Shown: positions 27,101 through 35,081, counted from the first letter of the stretch. The stretch is DNA of 46,053 nt from JALQUL01 sp964556425 (GCA_964556425.1 CAZKWC010000023.1:1-46053); one strand, 5' to 3'. A program made the numbers and translations. The notes: generated from the letters alone by a model not told the origin.

Positions 27101-27325
27101 TTTAGAGATTTCTTTAAAAGGTAAAAAACCGTGGCGGTCTTCTCCGTAATCAACAAAACAAGCCTCTAGGGAAGGCTCCACACGGGTCACAACGGCTTTA
27201 TATATATTGCCTTTACGTTGTTCACGACCATCAATTTCAATTTCGTAGTCAAGCAGTTTTTGCCCATCTACAATCGCCAAACGACGCTCTTCGGGTTGCG
27301 TCGCATTAATTAACATTCTTTTCAT
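24095..27325 (-). CDS. rne: Ribonuclease E
   Basis: RNase E is the main endonuclease of mRNA decay and rRNA/tRNA processing. The N-terminal catalytic half has an S1 domain (about 36-120), the DNase I-like domain with its metal-binding aspartates in VSVDVNSARAIRGG and VIDFIDMDESRNRRE, and the zinc-link CPRCGGSG with Cys402 and Cys405. The C-terminal half (about 500-1076) is low in complexity: stretches of Arg/Glu/Asp/Ser with many RxERxER-type repeats, then Ala/Val/Pro/Thr-rich sequence. Such tails bind RNA, membrane and degradosome partners. A short basic helix (KAWIASLFAPSEQAKK) resembles the membrane-targeting segment. At 1076 residues it matches E. coli-size RNase E, not RNase G. Long noncoding DNA precedes it, which is compatible with autoregulation. 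Confidence 0.96.
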   Translation of the reverse strand: MKRMLINATQPEERRLAIVDGQKLLDYEIEIDGREQRKGNIYKAVVTRVEPSLEACFVDYGEDRHGFLPFKEISKQYFAAGVSVNQARIQDVIKEGQELVVQVEKEERGNKGAALTTFISLAGRYVVLMPNNPRGGGVSRRIEGEERAELKEAMDQLEYPQGASIIARTAGIGRTAAELQWDLNYLLKLWAAIDGAVKSERAPELIYLESTLVVRTIRDYFSADIGEILIDTDDVFEQAHGFMAHVMPEHASKVKRYRDEAPLFSRFQIEHQIESAYARTVQLPSGGAIVIDHTEALVSVDVNSARAIRGGDIEETATRTNLEAADEVARQMRLRDLGGLIVIDFIDMDESRNRREVETRLRDALRQDRARVQIGSISKFGLLELSRQRLKPALSEGASIPCPRCGGSGHIRDTESSALQILRVIQEESMKDSTAAVVCQVPVEVASFLLNEKRTEISKIELRQRINVVLVPNKSFETPHYKLERLKHDDPRLDNMDVSYQLADVAEDPTAVTRRSQEPTNKQTPIIKGVIPDGPAPLVAHKANNKRTPAGATTNTAAQTDSAFAGVSALLGKAKAWIASLFAPSEQAKKPDVAPAADVKSGHKRHDSRTDRHSDKREGRDSRRPESRNPRHSSGKPSERREELKSESGNPESQVKNDRRHAPKDGQRDNTRDNPRRPARQDGESRQNNRSHSDAAPAEAGLQAKVADESLNNSTRPTKSERRERPERAERAERPERQDRSERNDRADKAEKAERPERSQDRRPGSLERKPQRSSEVANESNSQAPVANSNHTEHATQVGETAAESLFVVAPEGSEEQAIRTDRAERSERPERGEKRTRDRYGRDRRNRQDRAERAPLDSNAESPEENAVSAPAFVSHEDEIHHAPEVITAPTPVVTTANNLFGSAPAVSTVEVKAHESVSQTETVQKAEPLVQVMTQVETQVKAPVAVSAPVIATASQAQEKSFVAEPAPVENPFLPSAQAYQLPIQDLNSIAANAGLVWVNSDAEKIASVQQKIAQELANLPARTPRVRPAAVKISDEPLVLVETRRDLANVSFGFQSAAVATPVHTESSSANA

Positions 27326-27875
27326 AGCATTTCCTCATCCACAGAGATGAGCACTCCAGTGCAGTCTCTTTATAGGTCATTCATGACCAAAGATGCCTTG
27401 CTAAACGCTTAAACGAGTACGGAAACGCCAGGAGGGCTTTAATTGCTAGGAAGAGCAATCAAGCACAGGCACTGGGACAGTTGAGACAATGGGCGGGCTC
27501 AGTGAAGAGCCAAGAGCCGTGGGCACTTGCCAAACGGTCATGTTCATGCCTAAAAAGTACAGACGAGCAAAGGCATCAAGGCCTGAGAGCAATACTTTGT
27601 ACAAGAACCAAATAAAAACCATGTCACTTTTGCTCCATCACAGAGTTCAATTAACTCTGTGATTTTGGGAATTCCAAACTAATTCGTTTAATTGTTTTGC
27701 GTAAATTGTTCATTAGAACCACATATTGCTGAAATAATGCTAAGCAATACGTCTAATTAAACAATTGACATCAACCTGCCAGCGGGTTGTGTGGGTTGGT
27801 GGACTAAACTCTCACCTATCAACCGCTTACCACAAGGCGCTGGTAACCTATATTATAGAACGAGGACAAGCCAAC
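27326..27875. promoter_or_regulatory. Divergent rne/rluC control region (550 bp)
   Basis: No gene is recognised here. A frame open upstream of rluC is judged noncoding because the better start lies at 27876. In many proteobacteria rne has a long 5' leader through which RNase E limits its own synthesis, and a leader of up to several hundred bases fits here. Visible structures are a hairpin ATTGCT / AGCAAT at 27442-27459 and the perfect palindrome at 27638-27662. Neither promoter could be placed reliably. Confidence 0.55.
27638..27662. promoter_or_regulatory. Perfect 10-bp inverted repeat between rne and rluC
   Basis: TCACAGAGTT (27638-27647) and AACTCTGTGA (27653-27662) are exact reverse complements with a 5-base loop. 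TTTT follows on the plus strand. It could be an operator for one of the divergent promoters or a weak terminator or attenuator for plus-strand transcription toward rluC. Confidence 0.5.
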
Positions 27876-28952
27876 ATGCCTGACAAAAAGGCTTTTAACG
27901 CATCAAATCAACACAATTTGGGGAAAACCCCAGTAAATGAGACACGCCCGAGCGTGAGTCACTACACAGTTGACGAAGGAGACGAGGGCCAAAGGCTCGA
28001 TAACTTCTTGATTAAGCACCTTAAAGGTGTACCAAAAACACATGTTTATCGATTAATTCGTAGCGGACAAGTGCGGGTAAATAAGGGGCGGGCCAGTGCC
28101 GATAGCCGTTTAAGTTTAGGGGATATCATTCGCCTACCACCCGTCAGAACCTCTGATTCGGGTAAAACAGCCCAAGAGTTAGCCGATAAAGAATTACTTA
28201 ATCCGGTAGTAGCTCGAGAATTCGCTATTCTTTTTGAAGATGACGCCTTTATGGCCATTAACAAACCCGCTGGAGTGGCAGTACATGGCGGCTCGGGAGT
28301 GAGTTTTGGGGTAATTGAACAAATTAGAAAAGCCAGACCTCAGGCCAAATTTCTAGAATTAGTACATCGACTAGACCGAGAAACCAGTGGCATTTTATTA
28401 ATTGCTAAAAAACGCAGTGCACTCACCCATTTGCAAAATCAATTTAGAGCCCGTGAAACTGGTAAAACTTATTTAACTTTAGTGCTAGGCGACTGGCCAG
28501 GTAATAAAAAAGTGCTGAATCAGCCTTTGCACAAGTATTTGCTAGATAACGGTGAGCGACGCGTCAAAATAGTCGATGCTTCAGACCCTAACGGCATGCC
28601 TTCTGTGAGTTTGGTTAAAAAAGTGGCAGTTGGACCACGCCACCCCCAACTTGAGCAACAGGCTTTTAGCCTATTAGAAGTGACCATTAAAACAGGTAGA
28701 ACGCATCAAATTAGGGTGCATTTAGCCGGAAATGGCCATGTAATAGCAGGAGATGATAAATATGGCAATTTTGAGATGAATAAAAAATTAGCCAAAGTAG
28801 GCCTCAAAAGAATGTTTTTGCATGCTTGGAATTTGCGCCTGACTCATCCTGCTACCGGCCAAGAAATGATTTTTAATTGCCCATTAGATGAAGAGTTAAC
28901 TGCAGTTAAAGACAGTTTATTGCAAAATAATGCCAATTCAGCTAGTTTTTAA
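27876..28952 (+). CDS. rluC: 23S rRNA pseudouridine synthase RluC-type
   Basis: RluC makes pseudouridines at three sites of 23S rRNA. The protein has an N-terminal S4 domain (GQRLDNFLIKHLKGVPKTHVYRLI). The synthase domain carries the catalytic Asp167 in HRLDRETSGIL, and KTGRTHQIRVH occurs near the end. The ATG at 27876 follows GAGGA at normal spacing and gives a 358-residue protein of typical size; the 37 extra codons back to 27765 are probably untranslated. The rne-rluC divergent arrangement is common in proteobacteria. Assignment to RluC rather than RluD or RluA rests on this context and on the S4 domain. Confidence 0.92.
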   Translation: MPDKKAFNASNQHNLGKTPVNETRPSVSHYTVDEGDEGQRLDNFLIKHLKGVPKTHVYRLIRSGQVRVNKGRASADSRLSLGDIIRLPPVRTSDSGKTAQELADKELLNPVVAREFAILFEDDAFMAINKPAGVAVHGGSGVSFGVIEQIRKARPQAKFLELVHRLDRETSGILLIAKKRSALTHLQNQFRARETGKTYLTLVLGDWPGNKKVLNQPLHKYLLDNGERRVKIVDASDPNGMPSVSLVKKVAVGPRHPQLEQQAFSLLEVTIKTGRTHQIRVHLAGNGHVIAGDDKYGNFEMNKKLAKVGLKRMFLHAWNLRLTHPATGQEMIFNCPLDEELTAVKDSLLQNNANSASF

Positions 28953-29030
28953 GTCTATTTAGCAACTCTTAATTACAAGCAGTTTTTAAGGTCTTTTAAA
29001 AAATTTAAATTTCAAGACTATAATTCGAGT

Positions 29031-29108
29031 GTCACCGGGGGTGTTTGGTAGCAATACCAGACTGAGAAATACCCCAGTTACCTGATCTGGATAATGCCAG
29101 CGTAGGGC
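29031..29108 (+). promoter_or_regulatory. TPP (THI-box) riboswitch
   Basis: The sequence has the conserved parts of the thiamine-pyrophosphate aptamer in order: CCGGGGGTG at the 5' stem, CTGAGA with the following AAATACCCC, then ACCTGATCTGGATAATGCCAG and CGTAGGG. It lies 100 bases upstream of thiB, the first gene of a thiamine transport operon. That agrees with control by the transported vitamin's active form. TPP binding is expected to reduce expression. Confidence 0.95.
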
Positions 29109-29176
29109 GCGTGCGATGCAAAACAATTTCTTATTTCAATCAACCATTGAAATTTTTGAATTGCTTTTGTGCCTCA

Positions 29177-29204
29177 TTGGCCCTTAGCTGGCCAACTTAG
29201 GGGC
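29177..29204 (+). promoter_or_regulatory. Riboswitch expression platform: two mutually exclusive hairpins before thiB
   Basis: Hairpin 1 is TTGGCC (29177-29182) with GGCCAA (29190-29195). Hairpin 2 is GCCCTTAG (29180-29187) with 29197-29204 (TTAGGGGC), including G-U pairs. They share bases and cannot form together. Hairpin 2 buries the AGGGG ribosome binding site (29199-29203) and is followed by TTTT and then directly by the ATG at 29209. It could therefore block ribosome loading and also act as a terminator. Confidence 0.65.
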
Positions 29205-29208
29205 TTTT

Positions 29209-30285
29209 ATGTCTATACCTTCTTCTACTTTACGCATTACAAATCCTTGGGCTCTTGCTGTTAAAAGGGCTTTGTCGATTGGACTTTTCACTGGCATTTC
29301 TATTGCATCTAGCAGCAGTTTTGCTCAAAACACTGCCACCCTAAGAGTAATGGTGCACAGTTCTTTTTCCTTGCCCAAACCACTAATTGCTCAATTTGAA
29401 GCTGAAAACAAAGTCAAATTGGCTATTACCAAAGGTGGCGATGCAGGTGAAATGCTCAATAAATTAATTTTAACCAAAGCTAATCCAATTGCCGATGTGG
29501 TGTATGGGATTGATAACACCCTGGCCCAAAAAGCCATTCAAGCTGATATTTTGGCTGCCTACAATGGACCAGCCGCCAGCAAAGTGAGTGTGGTGCAACT
29601 ACCCAAACCCATCATTCCAGTTGATTATGGTTTTGTGAGTTTAAATATTGATAAAGCGGCTTTTGCCAAACTCAAGCTTGCCATGCCACAAAGTTTGCAA
29701 GATTTAACACTTCCCGCCTATAAAAATTTGTTGGTAGTGCAAAACCCCAATACCTCTAGCACTGGTTATAGTTTCTTATTAGCCACCATTGCTGGTTTAG
29801 GTGAAGAACAAGCTTTTGCTTGGTGGGCCAAAATGCGCCTTAATGGTATGAAGGTGAGCAAAGGTTGGAGCGAAGCCTATTACACTGACTTTGCCAGGAA
29901 CGGCGGCAGCTACCCAATTATTGTGAGTTATGCCAGTAGCCCAGCAGCTGAAGTGTTTTATAGCAAAGAAAAATTAAACGAATCACCCACTAGCAACCTT
30001 TTCTTAAAAGGCGGTGTATTCCAACAAATAGAAGGTGTTGCCTTAATTAAAGGTGGTAGTCAAACTGAATTAGCCGGTAAATGGATTGAATGGTTGCGAT
30101 CAAAACCTATTCAAGAAGCTTTACAAACTAGCATGTGGATGCAACCTGTTGAAAAATCAGTAGTAATGGCTGACGCTTGGAAACACACACAAAACCCAAG
30201 CAGTTTTGACAATCCAAAAGAAAATGAAGAAAGCGCTAAATCCAGCGGATGGCTTCAGCGCTGGACTAAAGTAGTGTTGAAATAA
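29209..30285 (+). CDS. thiB: Thiamine ABC transporter, periplasmic binding protein
   Basis: A signal peptide (basic start, hydrophobic LSIGLFTGISIASSSSFAQ) is followed by a binding-protein domain of the thiamine/iron type: LRVMVHSSFSLPKPLIAQFE, TKGGDAGEMLNKLILTK, PVDYGFVSLNID and NPNTSSTGYSFLLATIAGLGE. These match ThiB/TbpA, which binds thiamine, TMP and TPP in the periplasm. At 358 residues it is slightly longer than E. coli ThiB (about 327), mainly through a charged C-terminal extension. It is the first gene after the TPP riboswitch and is followed by thiP after 17 bases. Confidence 0.94.
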   Translation: MSIPSSTLRITNPWALAVKRALSIGLFTGISIASSSSFAQNTATLRVMVHSSFSLPKPLIAQFEAENKVKLAITKGGDAGEMLNKLILTKANPIADVVYGIDNTLAQKAIQADILAAYNGPAASKVSVVQLPKPIIPVDYGFVSLNIDKAAFAKLKLAMPQSLQDLTLPAYKNLLVVQNPNTSSTGYSFLLATIAGLGEEQAFAWWAKMRLNGMKVSKGWSEAYYTDFARNGGSYPIIVSYASSPAAEVFYSKEKLNESPTSNLFLKGGVFQQIEGVALIKGGSQTELAGKWIEWLRSKPIQEALQTSMWMQPVEKSVVMADAWKHTQNPSSFDNPKENEESAKSSGWLQRWTKVVLK

Positions 30286-30302
30286 TTATCTGATTATTAG
30301 CA

Positions 30303-31946
30303 ATGAATTTAGGTCGGCCTTTTAATTTTTCCAGCCAAGTGTTGTCTTATCTAAAAGCTTTAGCGTTTTGGAAGCATTGGCTTGGATTTTTACTAAAAGG
30401 CTGGCGCTTTATTCCATTGATTTTTTTAGGGCTGATGTTGGTTTGGCCTGTGACTCATTTATTGTTGCAGGCCCAAAGTGCTAATTGGTTAGGCTTAATC
30501 AATGAAATGATGCGTGATGATTATTTACGCTGGCGTGTGTTGTGGACCTTTATTCAAGCTTTGCTTACCTGCGTTTTATGTTTTGTTTTAGGTTTACCGG
30601 CTGCTTGGCTTTTTGCCAGAAGAGAATTTAAAGGTAAACAATTATTCCTTCAATTAAGTATGCTGCCCTTTGTAGTGCCTACTTTAGTGGCGGCAATGGG
30701 CTTATTACTGATGTGGGGGCCTCATTCGGTTTTAGCCCAAACTTTGTTATTACCCTTTTTTTCACCAGAGCAACAAGGCGCTGTTTTATTATTAATTGGC
30801 AATGTATTTTTTAATTTAAGTGTGGTGCTACGGGCTATTATTTTTGCCCTAGAGCAATGTAGTATGAGCCGATCGAACGCGGCACGCAGCTTAGGGGCCA
30901 CCGCTTGGCGATGTTTTTGGCGGATTGAATGGCCCGCTATTTTTCCTGCTGTTATGCAGTCACTATGTTTGGTTTTTTTATACAGCTTTAGTGGTTTTGG
31001 CTTGGCGCTTATCTTAGGGGGTCAGCAATGGTCTACCCTAGAAGTAGAAATCTACACCTTAGTTGCCCATGAATTAGCCTTAGCTCCGGCCAGTATTTTG
31101 GCCTTGTTTAGTCTTTTTTTATTAAGTAGTTTGTTGTTCTTGCTATTGTATTTTCAGGGCTTATTTTTAAAACCACAAAAAGCCGATGCGATTAGCCCGA
31201 TTGCATTACAAAACCACAAAGAAAAAATAGCCGCGCTAGTTGTGATGGGCTTAATTAGTTTTTTATGCCTTATTCCAATTGCACTATTGGTATTTGAACT
31301 ATTCAATCACCTCACTGAGTTCTGGCAATTATTGTTAGAAAGCGAAGTACAACAAGCTATCTTTAACACTTTGCTTTTTAGTGTGGCGGGTTTGTTATTA
31401 GCTACTTTTTTAGGCTTGTGCCATGGGATGGCCGCTTTTACCTGGCCTATTTTAAGAACTTTTGTTTATTTACCTTTTATTGCTTCGTCTATTACGATTG
31501 GTTTTGGTCTGTTATTAAGTTACCCTGGTCTTAGCAATCAAATTGTCTTGTTAGTCGCTGCTTACGCCTTGTTTGCCTATCCCTTTATTGCTCAAGCCCT
31601 GCTACTAGAATTACAACAGTTGCCCAAGCATTATTTGCAGGCTGCACGTGTTTTAGGTGCAAGCCCATGGCGCTGTTTTACTAGAGTGATTTTGCCTTTG
31701 TTAAGCCCTGCCATTAAAAGAGGTATGGCTTTTGCAATGGCCACCTGTATTGGTGAGTTTGCTGTTAGTTTGTTTTTAACCAGACCCGAATGGACCACTC
31801 TTAGCACTTTAATTTACCAATATTTAGGCCGGCCTGGTAGTGGCAATAAACAAGCTGCTTTATTATTAGCTGCTTTTCTGCTTTTATTAACCCTTTTATT
31901 GTTTCGTTTAATTGAGGGCAAGGCTAGAAAAAGTCGGGCTATTTAA
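30303..31946 (+). CDS. thiP: Thiamine ABC transporter, permease
   Basis: The protein has about 12 membrane segments arranged as two homologous binding-protein-dependent permease halves. Each has the coupling loop that contacts the ATPase: SNAARSLGATAWRCFWRIEWP in the first half and LQAARVLGASPWRCFTRVILP in the second. The double-permease build is typical of ThiP. Length (547) is close to E. coli ThiP (536). It lies between the genes of its binding protein and ATPase. Confidence 0.94.
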   Translation: MNLGRPFNFSSQVLSYLKALAFWKHWLGFLLKGWRFIPLIFLGLMLVWPVTHLLLQAQSANWLGLINEMMRDDYLRWRVLWTFIQALLTCVLCFVLGLPAAWLFARREFKGKQLFLQLSMLPFVVPTLVAAMGLLLMWGPHSVLAQTLLLPFFSPEQQGAVLLLIGNVFFNLSVVLRAIIFALEQCSMSRSNAARSLGATAWRCFWRIEWPAIFPAVMQSLCLVFLYSFSGFGLALILGGQQWSTLEVEIYTLVAHELALAPASILALFSLFLLSSLLFLLLYFQGLFLKPQKADAISPIALQNHKEKIAALVVMGLISFLCLIPIALLVFELFNHLTEFWQLLLESEVQQAIFNTLLFSVAGLLLATFLGLCHGMAAFTWPILRTFVYLPFIASSITIGFGLLLSYPGLSNQIVLLVAAYALFAYPFIAQALLLELQQLPKHYLQAARVLGASPWRCFTRVILPLLSPAIKRGMAFAMATCIGEFAVSLFLTRPEWTTLSTLIYQYLGRPGSGNKQAALLLAAFLLLLTLLLFRLIEGKARKSRAI

Positions 31947-32005
31947 ATCCCGCCCTAATAAATTAATATTTTTTTGATGGCTTATTTGATGCAAATAAAT
32001 CAAAT

Positions 32006-32698
32006 ATGGCCCAGCCTACCTCTACTATTTTTATGCTTGAATTACGTCAAATTTCCAAACATTATCAAGAAAAAAATGGCCCTGTTTTAACACTGGCAAA
32101 ACAGCTTGATTTACAAGTAAAAGACGGTGAAATTGTGGCTATTTTAGGCCCATCGGGTTGCGGTAAAAGTAGCTTGCTAAAAATAATTGCAGGCCTAGAA
32201 AAACCCGAACAAGGTCAGCTTTTTTGGAATCAACAAGACATTAGCCTACTAGCTCCCGAAAAACGCCATTTTGCTTTGATGTTTCAAGATTTTGCATTGT
32301 TTCCGCATTTAAATGTGCAAGACAATGTTGCCTTTGGCCTTATCGAGCGGGGTATAAAAAAAGCCCAAGCAAGGCAACAAGCTCTGCAAATGTTAGAGCG
32401 TTTTGGTTTGGCAAAATTCTATAAAAGTAGCACTCTTTTATTATCGGGTGGCGAGCAGCAACGTGTGGCATTAGCCAGAGCCTTAATTACCCAACCTTTG
32501 GTTTTATTATTAGATGAACCTTTTTCTGCTTTAGATTTTGATTTAAAAGAAAGCCTAAGACAAGAGTTTGCCCAAACCATAAAAGAGCATCAAATTAGTA
32601 CCGTATTAGTGACTCATGACCCATTAGAAGCCAAAGCCCTTGCGCATAAAGCCTACCAATTACAAAATGGACAGTTACACTTGCTTTGGCAAAAATAA
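32006..32698 (+). CDS. thiQ: Thiamine ABC transporter, ATP-binding protein
   Basis: This is a standard ABC ATPase of 230 residues with Walker A GPSGCGKSS (48-56), Q-loop FQDFALFPHL, signature LLSGGEQQRVALARAL and Walker B VLLLDEPFSALD, then the H-loop in VLVTHD. It powers thiamine uptake with ThiB and ThiP, whose genes precede it. Met10 (32033) is an equally possible start, because neither ATG has an obvious ribosome binding site and many ThiQ proteins begin near there. Confidence 0.93.
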   Translation: MAQPTSTIFMLELRQISKHYQEKNGPVLTLAKQLDLQVKDGEIVAILGPSGCGKSSLLKIIAGLEKPEQGQLFWNQQDISLLAPEKRHFALMFQDFALFPHLNVQDNVAFGLIERGIKKAQARQQALQMLERFGLAKFYKSSTLLLSGGEQQRVALARALITQPLVLLLDEPFSALDFDLKESLRQEFAQTIKEHQISTVLVTHDPLEAKALAHKAYQLQNGQLHLLWQK

Positions 32699-32736
32699 TA
32701 CCTGCCTTTTGTATTATCCAAACATTTTGAGTTTTT

Positions 32737-33279
32737 ATGACCCTATCTCGACCTAGCCCGCTACCCTATTTAAATGCCTACTCTAGTAGCCTACAAGATC
32801 AAGTACGTGACTTATTAAATCAACAGGCATTGGGTAAATGGTTGCTCAACAAATATCAAAATAGTCATACTATAAATAGCGATAAGGCTTTATTTGAATT
32901 TGTACAAGAATTAAAAAATGAGTTTATGCGCAATGCCCCACCCTTATCTAAGGTGGCTTACGACAGCCAACTCAAAATTATTCAACACGCCTTAGGTACT
33001 CACACTACTATTTCGAGGGTGCAAGGCAATCAACTTAAAGCCAAAAGAGAAATCAAAGTGGCTTCCTTATTTAAACAAACTCCTCTTGAATTTTTAAGAA
33101 TGATTGTGGTGCACGAGTTAGCCCATATAAAAGTGCGCGAACACGATAAATCTTTTTATCAACTTTGCACCCATATGGAGCCTCTATATCATCAATATGA
33201 GCTTGATTTAAGACTTTATTTAACCTACCAAGATAATGCATTAGCAGCAGATAAAAATCTTTGGTTGAAATCTATTTAA
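32737..33279 (+). CDS. YgjP-like (DUF45/M48-type) metal-dependent hydrolase
   Basis: The 180-residue protein contains HELAH in VVHELAHIKVREHDKSFYQL, matching the zinc motif and following H-x-x-x-F pattern of the YgjP/DUF45 metallopeptidase-like family. The family is related to SprT, and E. coli YgjP has been described as a UTP pyrophosphatase. The region before it (ISRVQGNQLKAKREIKVASLF) forms the expected beta-rich part. It is soluble. It follows thiQ by 38 bases on the same strand and might be read through, but a functional link to thiamine is not evident. Confidence 0.82.
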   Translation: MTLSRPSPLPYLNAYSSSLQDQVRDLLNQQALGKWLLNKYQNSHTINSDKALFEFVQELKNEFMRNAPPLSKVAYDSQLKIIQHALGTHTTISRVQGNQLKAKREIKVASLFKQTPLEFLRMIVVHELAHIKVREHDKSFYQLCTHMEPLYHQYELDLRLYLTYQDNALAADKNLWLKSI

Positions 33280-33344
33280 TTTCGATTTTTATGGTGTAGC
33301 GTTAATGGTTGATTACATAATGGTTTATTTCATGAAAGGCATTT

Positions 33345-33737
33345 ATGCGCACTCTCGGTAATATTATTTGGTTTATTTTGGGTGGCTTTTTAATGGGTTT
33401 GGGCTGGTATTTGGTGGGTTTAATTGCCTTTATTTCTATTATTGGTATTCCTTGGGGCAAAGCTTGTTTCGTAATTGGAAGCTTTTCATTTTTCCCATTT
33501 GGTAAAGAACCAGTTTCTAGAAGCCACAATGGGCAATCTGATATTGGCACTGGTGCTTTAGGTACTGTGGGCAATATTATTTGGTTTGTTTTAGCAGGTT
33601 GGTGGTTGGCAATTGGTCACTTAATTTCGGCAGTGGCTTGTTTTATTACTATTATTGGCATTCCATTTGGCCTACAACATCTTAAATTAGCTACTATTTC
33701 ATTAGCTCCAATAGGACAAACATTTAGAGAGATTTAA
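33345..33737 (+). CDS. YccF-family inner-membrane protein
   Basis: The 130-residue protein contains two copies of a membrane motif: NIIWFILGG...FISIIGIPWG in the first half and NIIWFVLAG...FITIIGIPFG in the second. This duplicated pattern is diagnostic of the YccF (DUF307) family, which has no firm function. Four hydrophobic segments are visible. A strong intrinsic terminator follows about 60 bases later. Confidence 0.9.
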   Translation: MRTLGNIIWFILGGFLMGLGWYLVGLIAFISIIGIPWGKACFVIGSFSFFPFGKEPVSRSHNGQSDIGTGALGTVGNIIWFVLAGWWLAIGHLISAVACFITIIGIPFGLQHLKLATISLAPIGQTFREI

Positions 33738-33795
33738 TAAAAATGAATAGCCACATTCATTCTGCAAGTATTTGAAAGTCTTTTTTTACTAATTC

Positions 33796-33819
33796 AAGCC
33801 ACTTCTGTGGCTTTTTTTT
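33796..33819 (+). terminator. Intrinsic terminator after the YccF-like gene
   Basis: AAGCCAC pairs with GTGGCTT around a TTCT loop and runs into a tract of eight T bases (33812-33819). This is a classic factor-independent terminator ending the plus-strand transcript. Confidence 0.9.
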
Positions 33820-33905
33820 ATCAGTCTTACCCATAATTTTTAATAGTACGCTTCAAGCGGATTTTTTTAACAATCTGACTCTTAAGACGAATTATTCTGG
33901 TTTAC

Positions 33906-33914
33906 TTATGCACA
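33906..33914 (+). promoter_or_regulatory. DnaA box TTATGCACA
   Basis: An exact match to the TTATNCACA consensus within A+T-rich noncoding DNA. A single 9-mer can occur by chance; its weight comes from the two further boxes 180-200 bp away. Confidence 0.45.
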
Positions 33915-34091
33915 AAAAAATTCTAGTAAAAATTTGCCTATCACAAAATTAACGATTTATATGGATTACTTGCTATATTGTCTAAAAAAAAGTTAAATCA
34001 TTGAAATTATTAGACTTTTTAATTTTGATGAATTTTTAGGCAATCTAATGAAAGCCCCATAGACTGAGGGTTTGCAAGCTTGTTCAAGTGC

Positions 34092-34112
34092 TTATCCCCA
34101 AAGTTATCCACA
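34092..34112 (+). promoter_or_regulatory. Pair of adjacent DnaA boxes
   Basis: TTATCCCCA (one mismatch) and TTATCCACA (the strongest E. coli DnaA box) are separated by three bases. Their start-to-start spacing of 12 bp is roughly one helical turn, which suits cooperative DnaA binding. They end 3 bases before the lysR stop codon. Confidence 0.55.
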
Positions 34113-34115
34113 GAA

Positions 34116-35054
34116 TTAGGGAGTATCTTGGGAAAACATCAAAATCTTTTTTATGAGAGAAGAAGATGCTTGTTCCAAAGACTGTATCAAACCATTTAGC
34201 AAAGGATGAGGTGTTAATAAGTCTGGAATGAGCAAATTAATTTGATATGTAATATCTACACTAAGGGGTTTCATCACTAGTTCCGGACTCGTCAACTCAA
34301 GAGCAGTTAATGGGTTCACTATGGCCAAACCCAAACCTTGCTTCACCATGGCACAAACCGCAGCAGCACTATCAGTTTCATAATTCATCAAACGCTCGAC
34401 TTGATGATTTTGAAACATTTGATCAATTAAGATGCGATAAGGGTCTTGCGGGGCCAAACTCACAAAAGATTGATTGGCAAAATCTTTTGGCTCAATAATA
34501 GATTGACGACTTAAGAAATGGTGTTTAGGCAGTACAACCATCTCATTAACCTTGAACAAAGGTTTTAACTGCACACCAATCGGAGCTTGTTGTACTTCAC
34601 TTAAAGCCAAATCAAAACTTTGTTGAGCCATGGCTTGCTCTAACCACGGTGATTCTTGTGGGCAAACACTCACTTGTGTGTGCGGGGCTTGCGAAGCAAA
34701 CAACTTTAAAGCACTAGGTAACAAGGCTTGAGCCAAGGCCGGAACACAAGCCACCCGCAAACGTCCGCTCACTAAATATTGTAATTCTTGGGCCCTGGCG
34801 GCAATTTGCTCTAAACCCACAAATGACCGCTCAACCTCTTGCATTAATGCCATGGCCCTTAGGGTGGGTCTTAACCTACCACGCACCCTGTCAAACAAAC
34901 TATATCCCAGAACTTGTTCTAAACGGGCCAATTCACGACTAAGCGTGGGCTGCGATGTTTGGCTAAGCTGGGCTGCACGACTTAAATTGCCATGCAACAT
35001 AATGGTTCTAAAAATTTGAATTTGCCGATGATGCAGAGATAAAGTGTGGGCCAT
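34116..35054 (-). CDS. lysR: LysR-type regulator of lysA
   Basis: The N-terminal winged helix-turn-helix (HHRQIQIFRTIMLHGNLSRAAQLSQTSQPTLSRELARLEQVLGY-type, about residues 7-66) and a co-inducer domain make a 312-residue LysR-family protein. The following gene, divergent and only about 80 bases away, encodes an E. coli-type diaminopimelate decarboxylase. This is the E. coli lysR-lysA arrangement, in which LysR activates lysA when diaminopimelate accumulates. A perfect palindrome lies in the shared spacer. Assignment as the true LysR rests on this context as well as on sequence pattern. Confidence 0.9.
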   Translation of the reverse strand: MAHTLSLHHRQIQIFRTIMLHGNLSRAAQLSQTSQPTLSRELARLEQVLGYSLFDRVRGRLRPTLRAMALMQEVERSFVGLEQIAARAQELQYLVSGRLRVACVPALAQALLPSALKLFASQAPHTQVSVCPQESPWLEQAMAQQSFDLALSEVQQAPIGVQLKPLFKVNEMVVLPKHHFLSRQSIIEPKDFANQSFVSLAPQDPYRILIDQMFQNHQVERLMNYETDSAAAVCAMVKQGLGLAIVNPLTALELTSPELVMKPLSVDITYQINLLIPDLLTPHPLLNGLIQSLEQASSSLIKKILMFSQDTP

Positions 35055-35081
35055 AATTTAAAACATATCAAAAATGAATAG

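Larger units (their letters stand above)
33820..34115. other. Convergent intergenic region with a DnaA-box cluster
   Basis: This region lies between the terminator of the YccF-like gene and the stop codon of the oppositely oriented lysR. It is very A+T-rich and holds no gene I can support. Three nonamers match or nearly match the DnaA box TTATNCACA, all in the same orientation: TTATGCACA at 33906-33914, TTATCCCCA at 34092-34100 and TTATCCACA at 34104-34112. The last two are 12 bp apart start to start. Confidence 0.6.

Noticed and set aside
27765..27875. Extended N-terminus for RluC
   Set aside because: The extra 37 residues are not typical of the family, and the ATG at 27876 has a GAGGA ribosome binding site.
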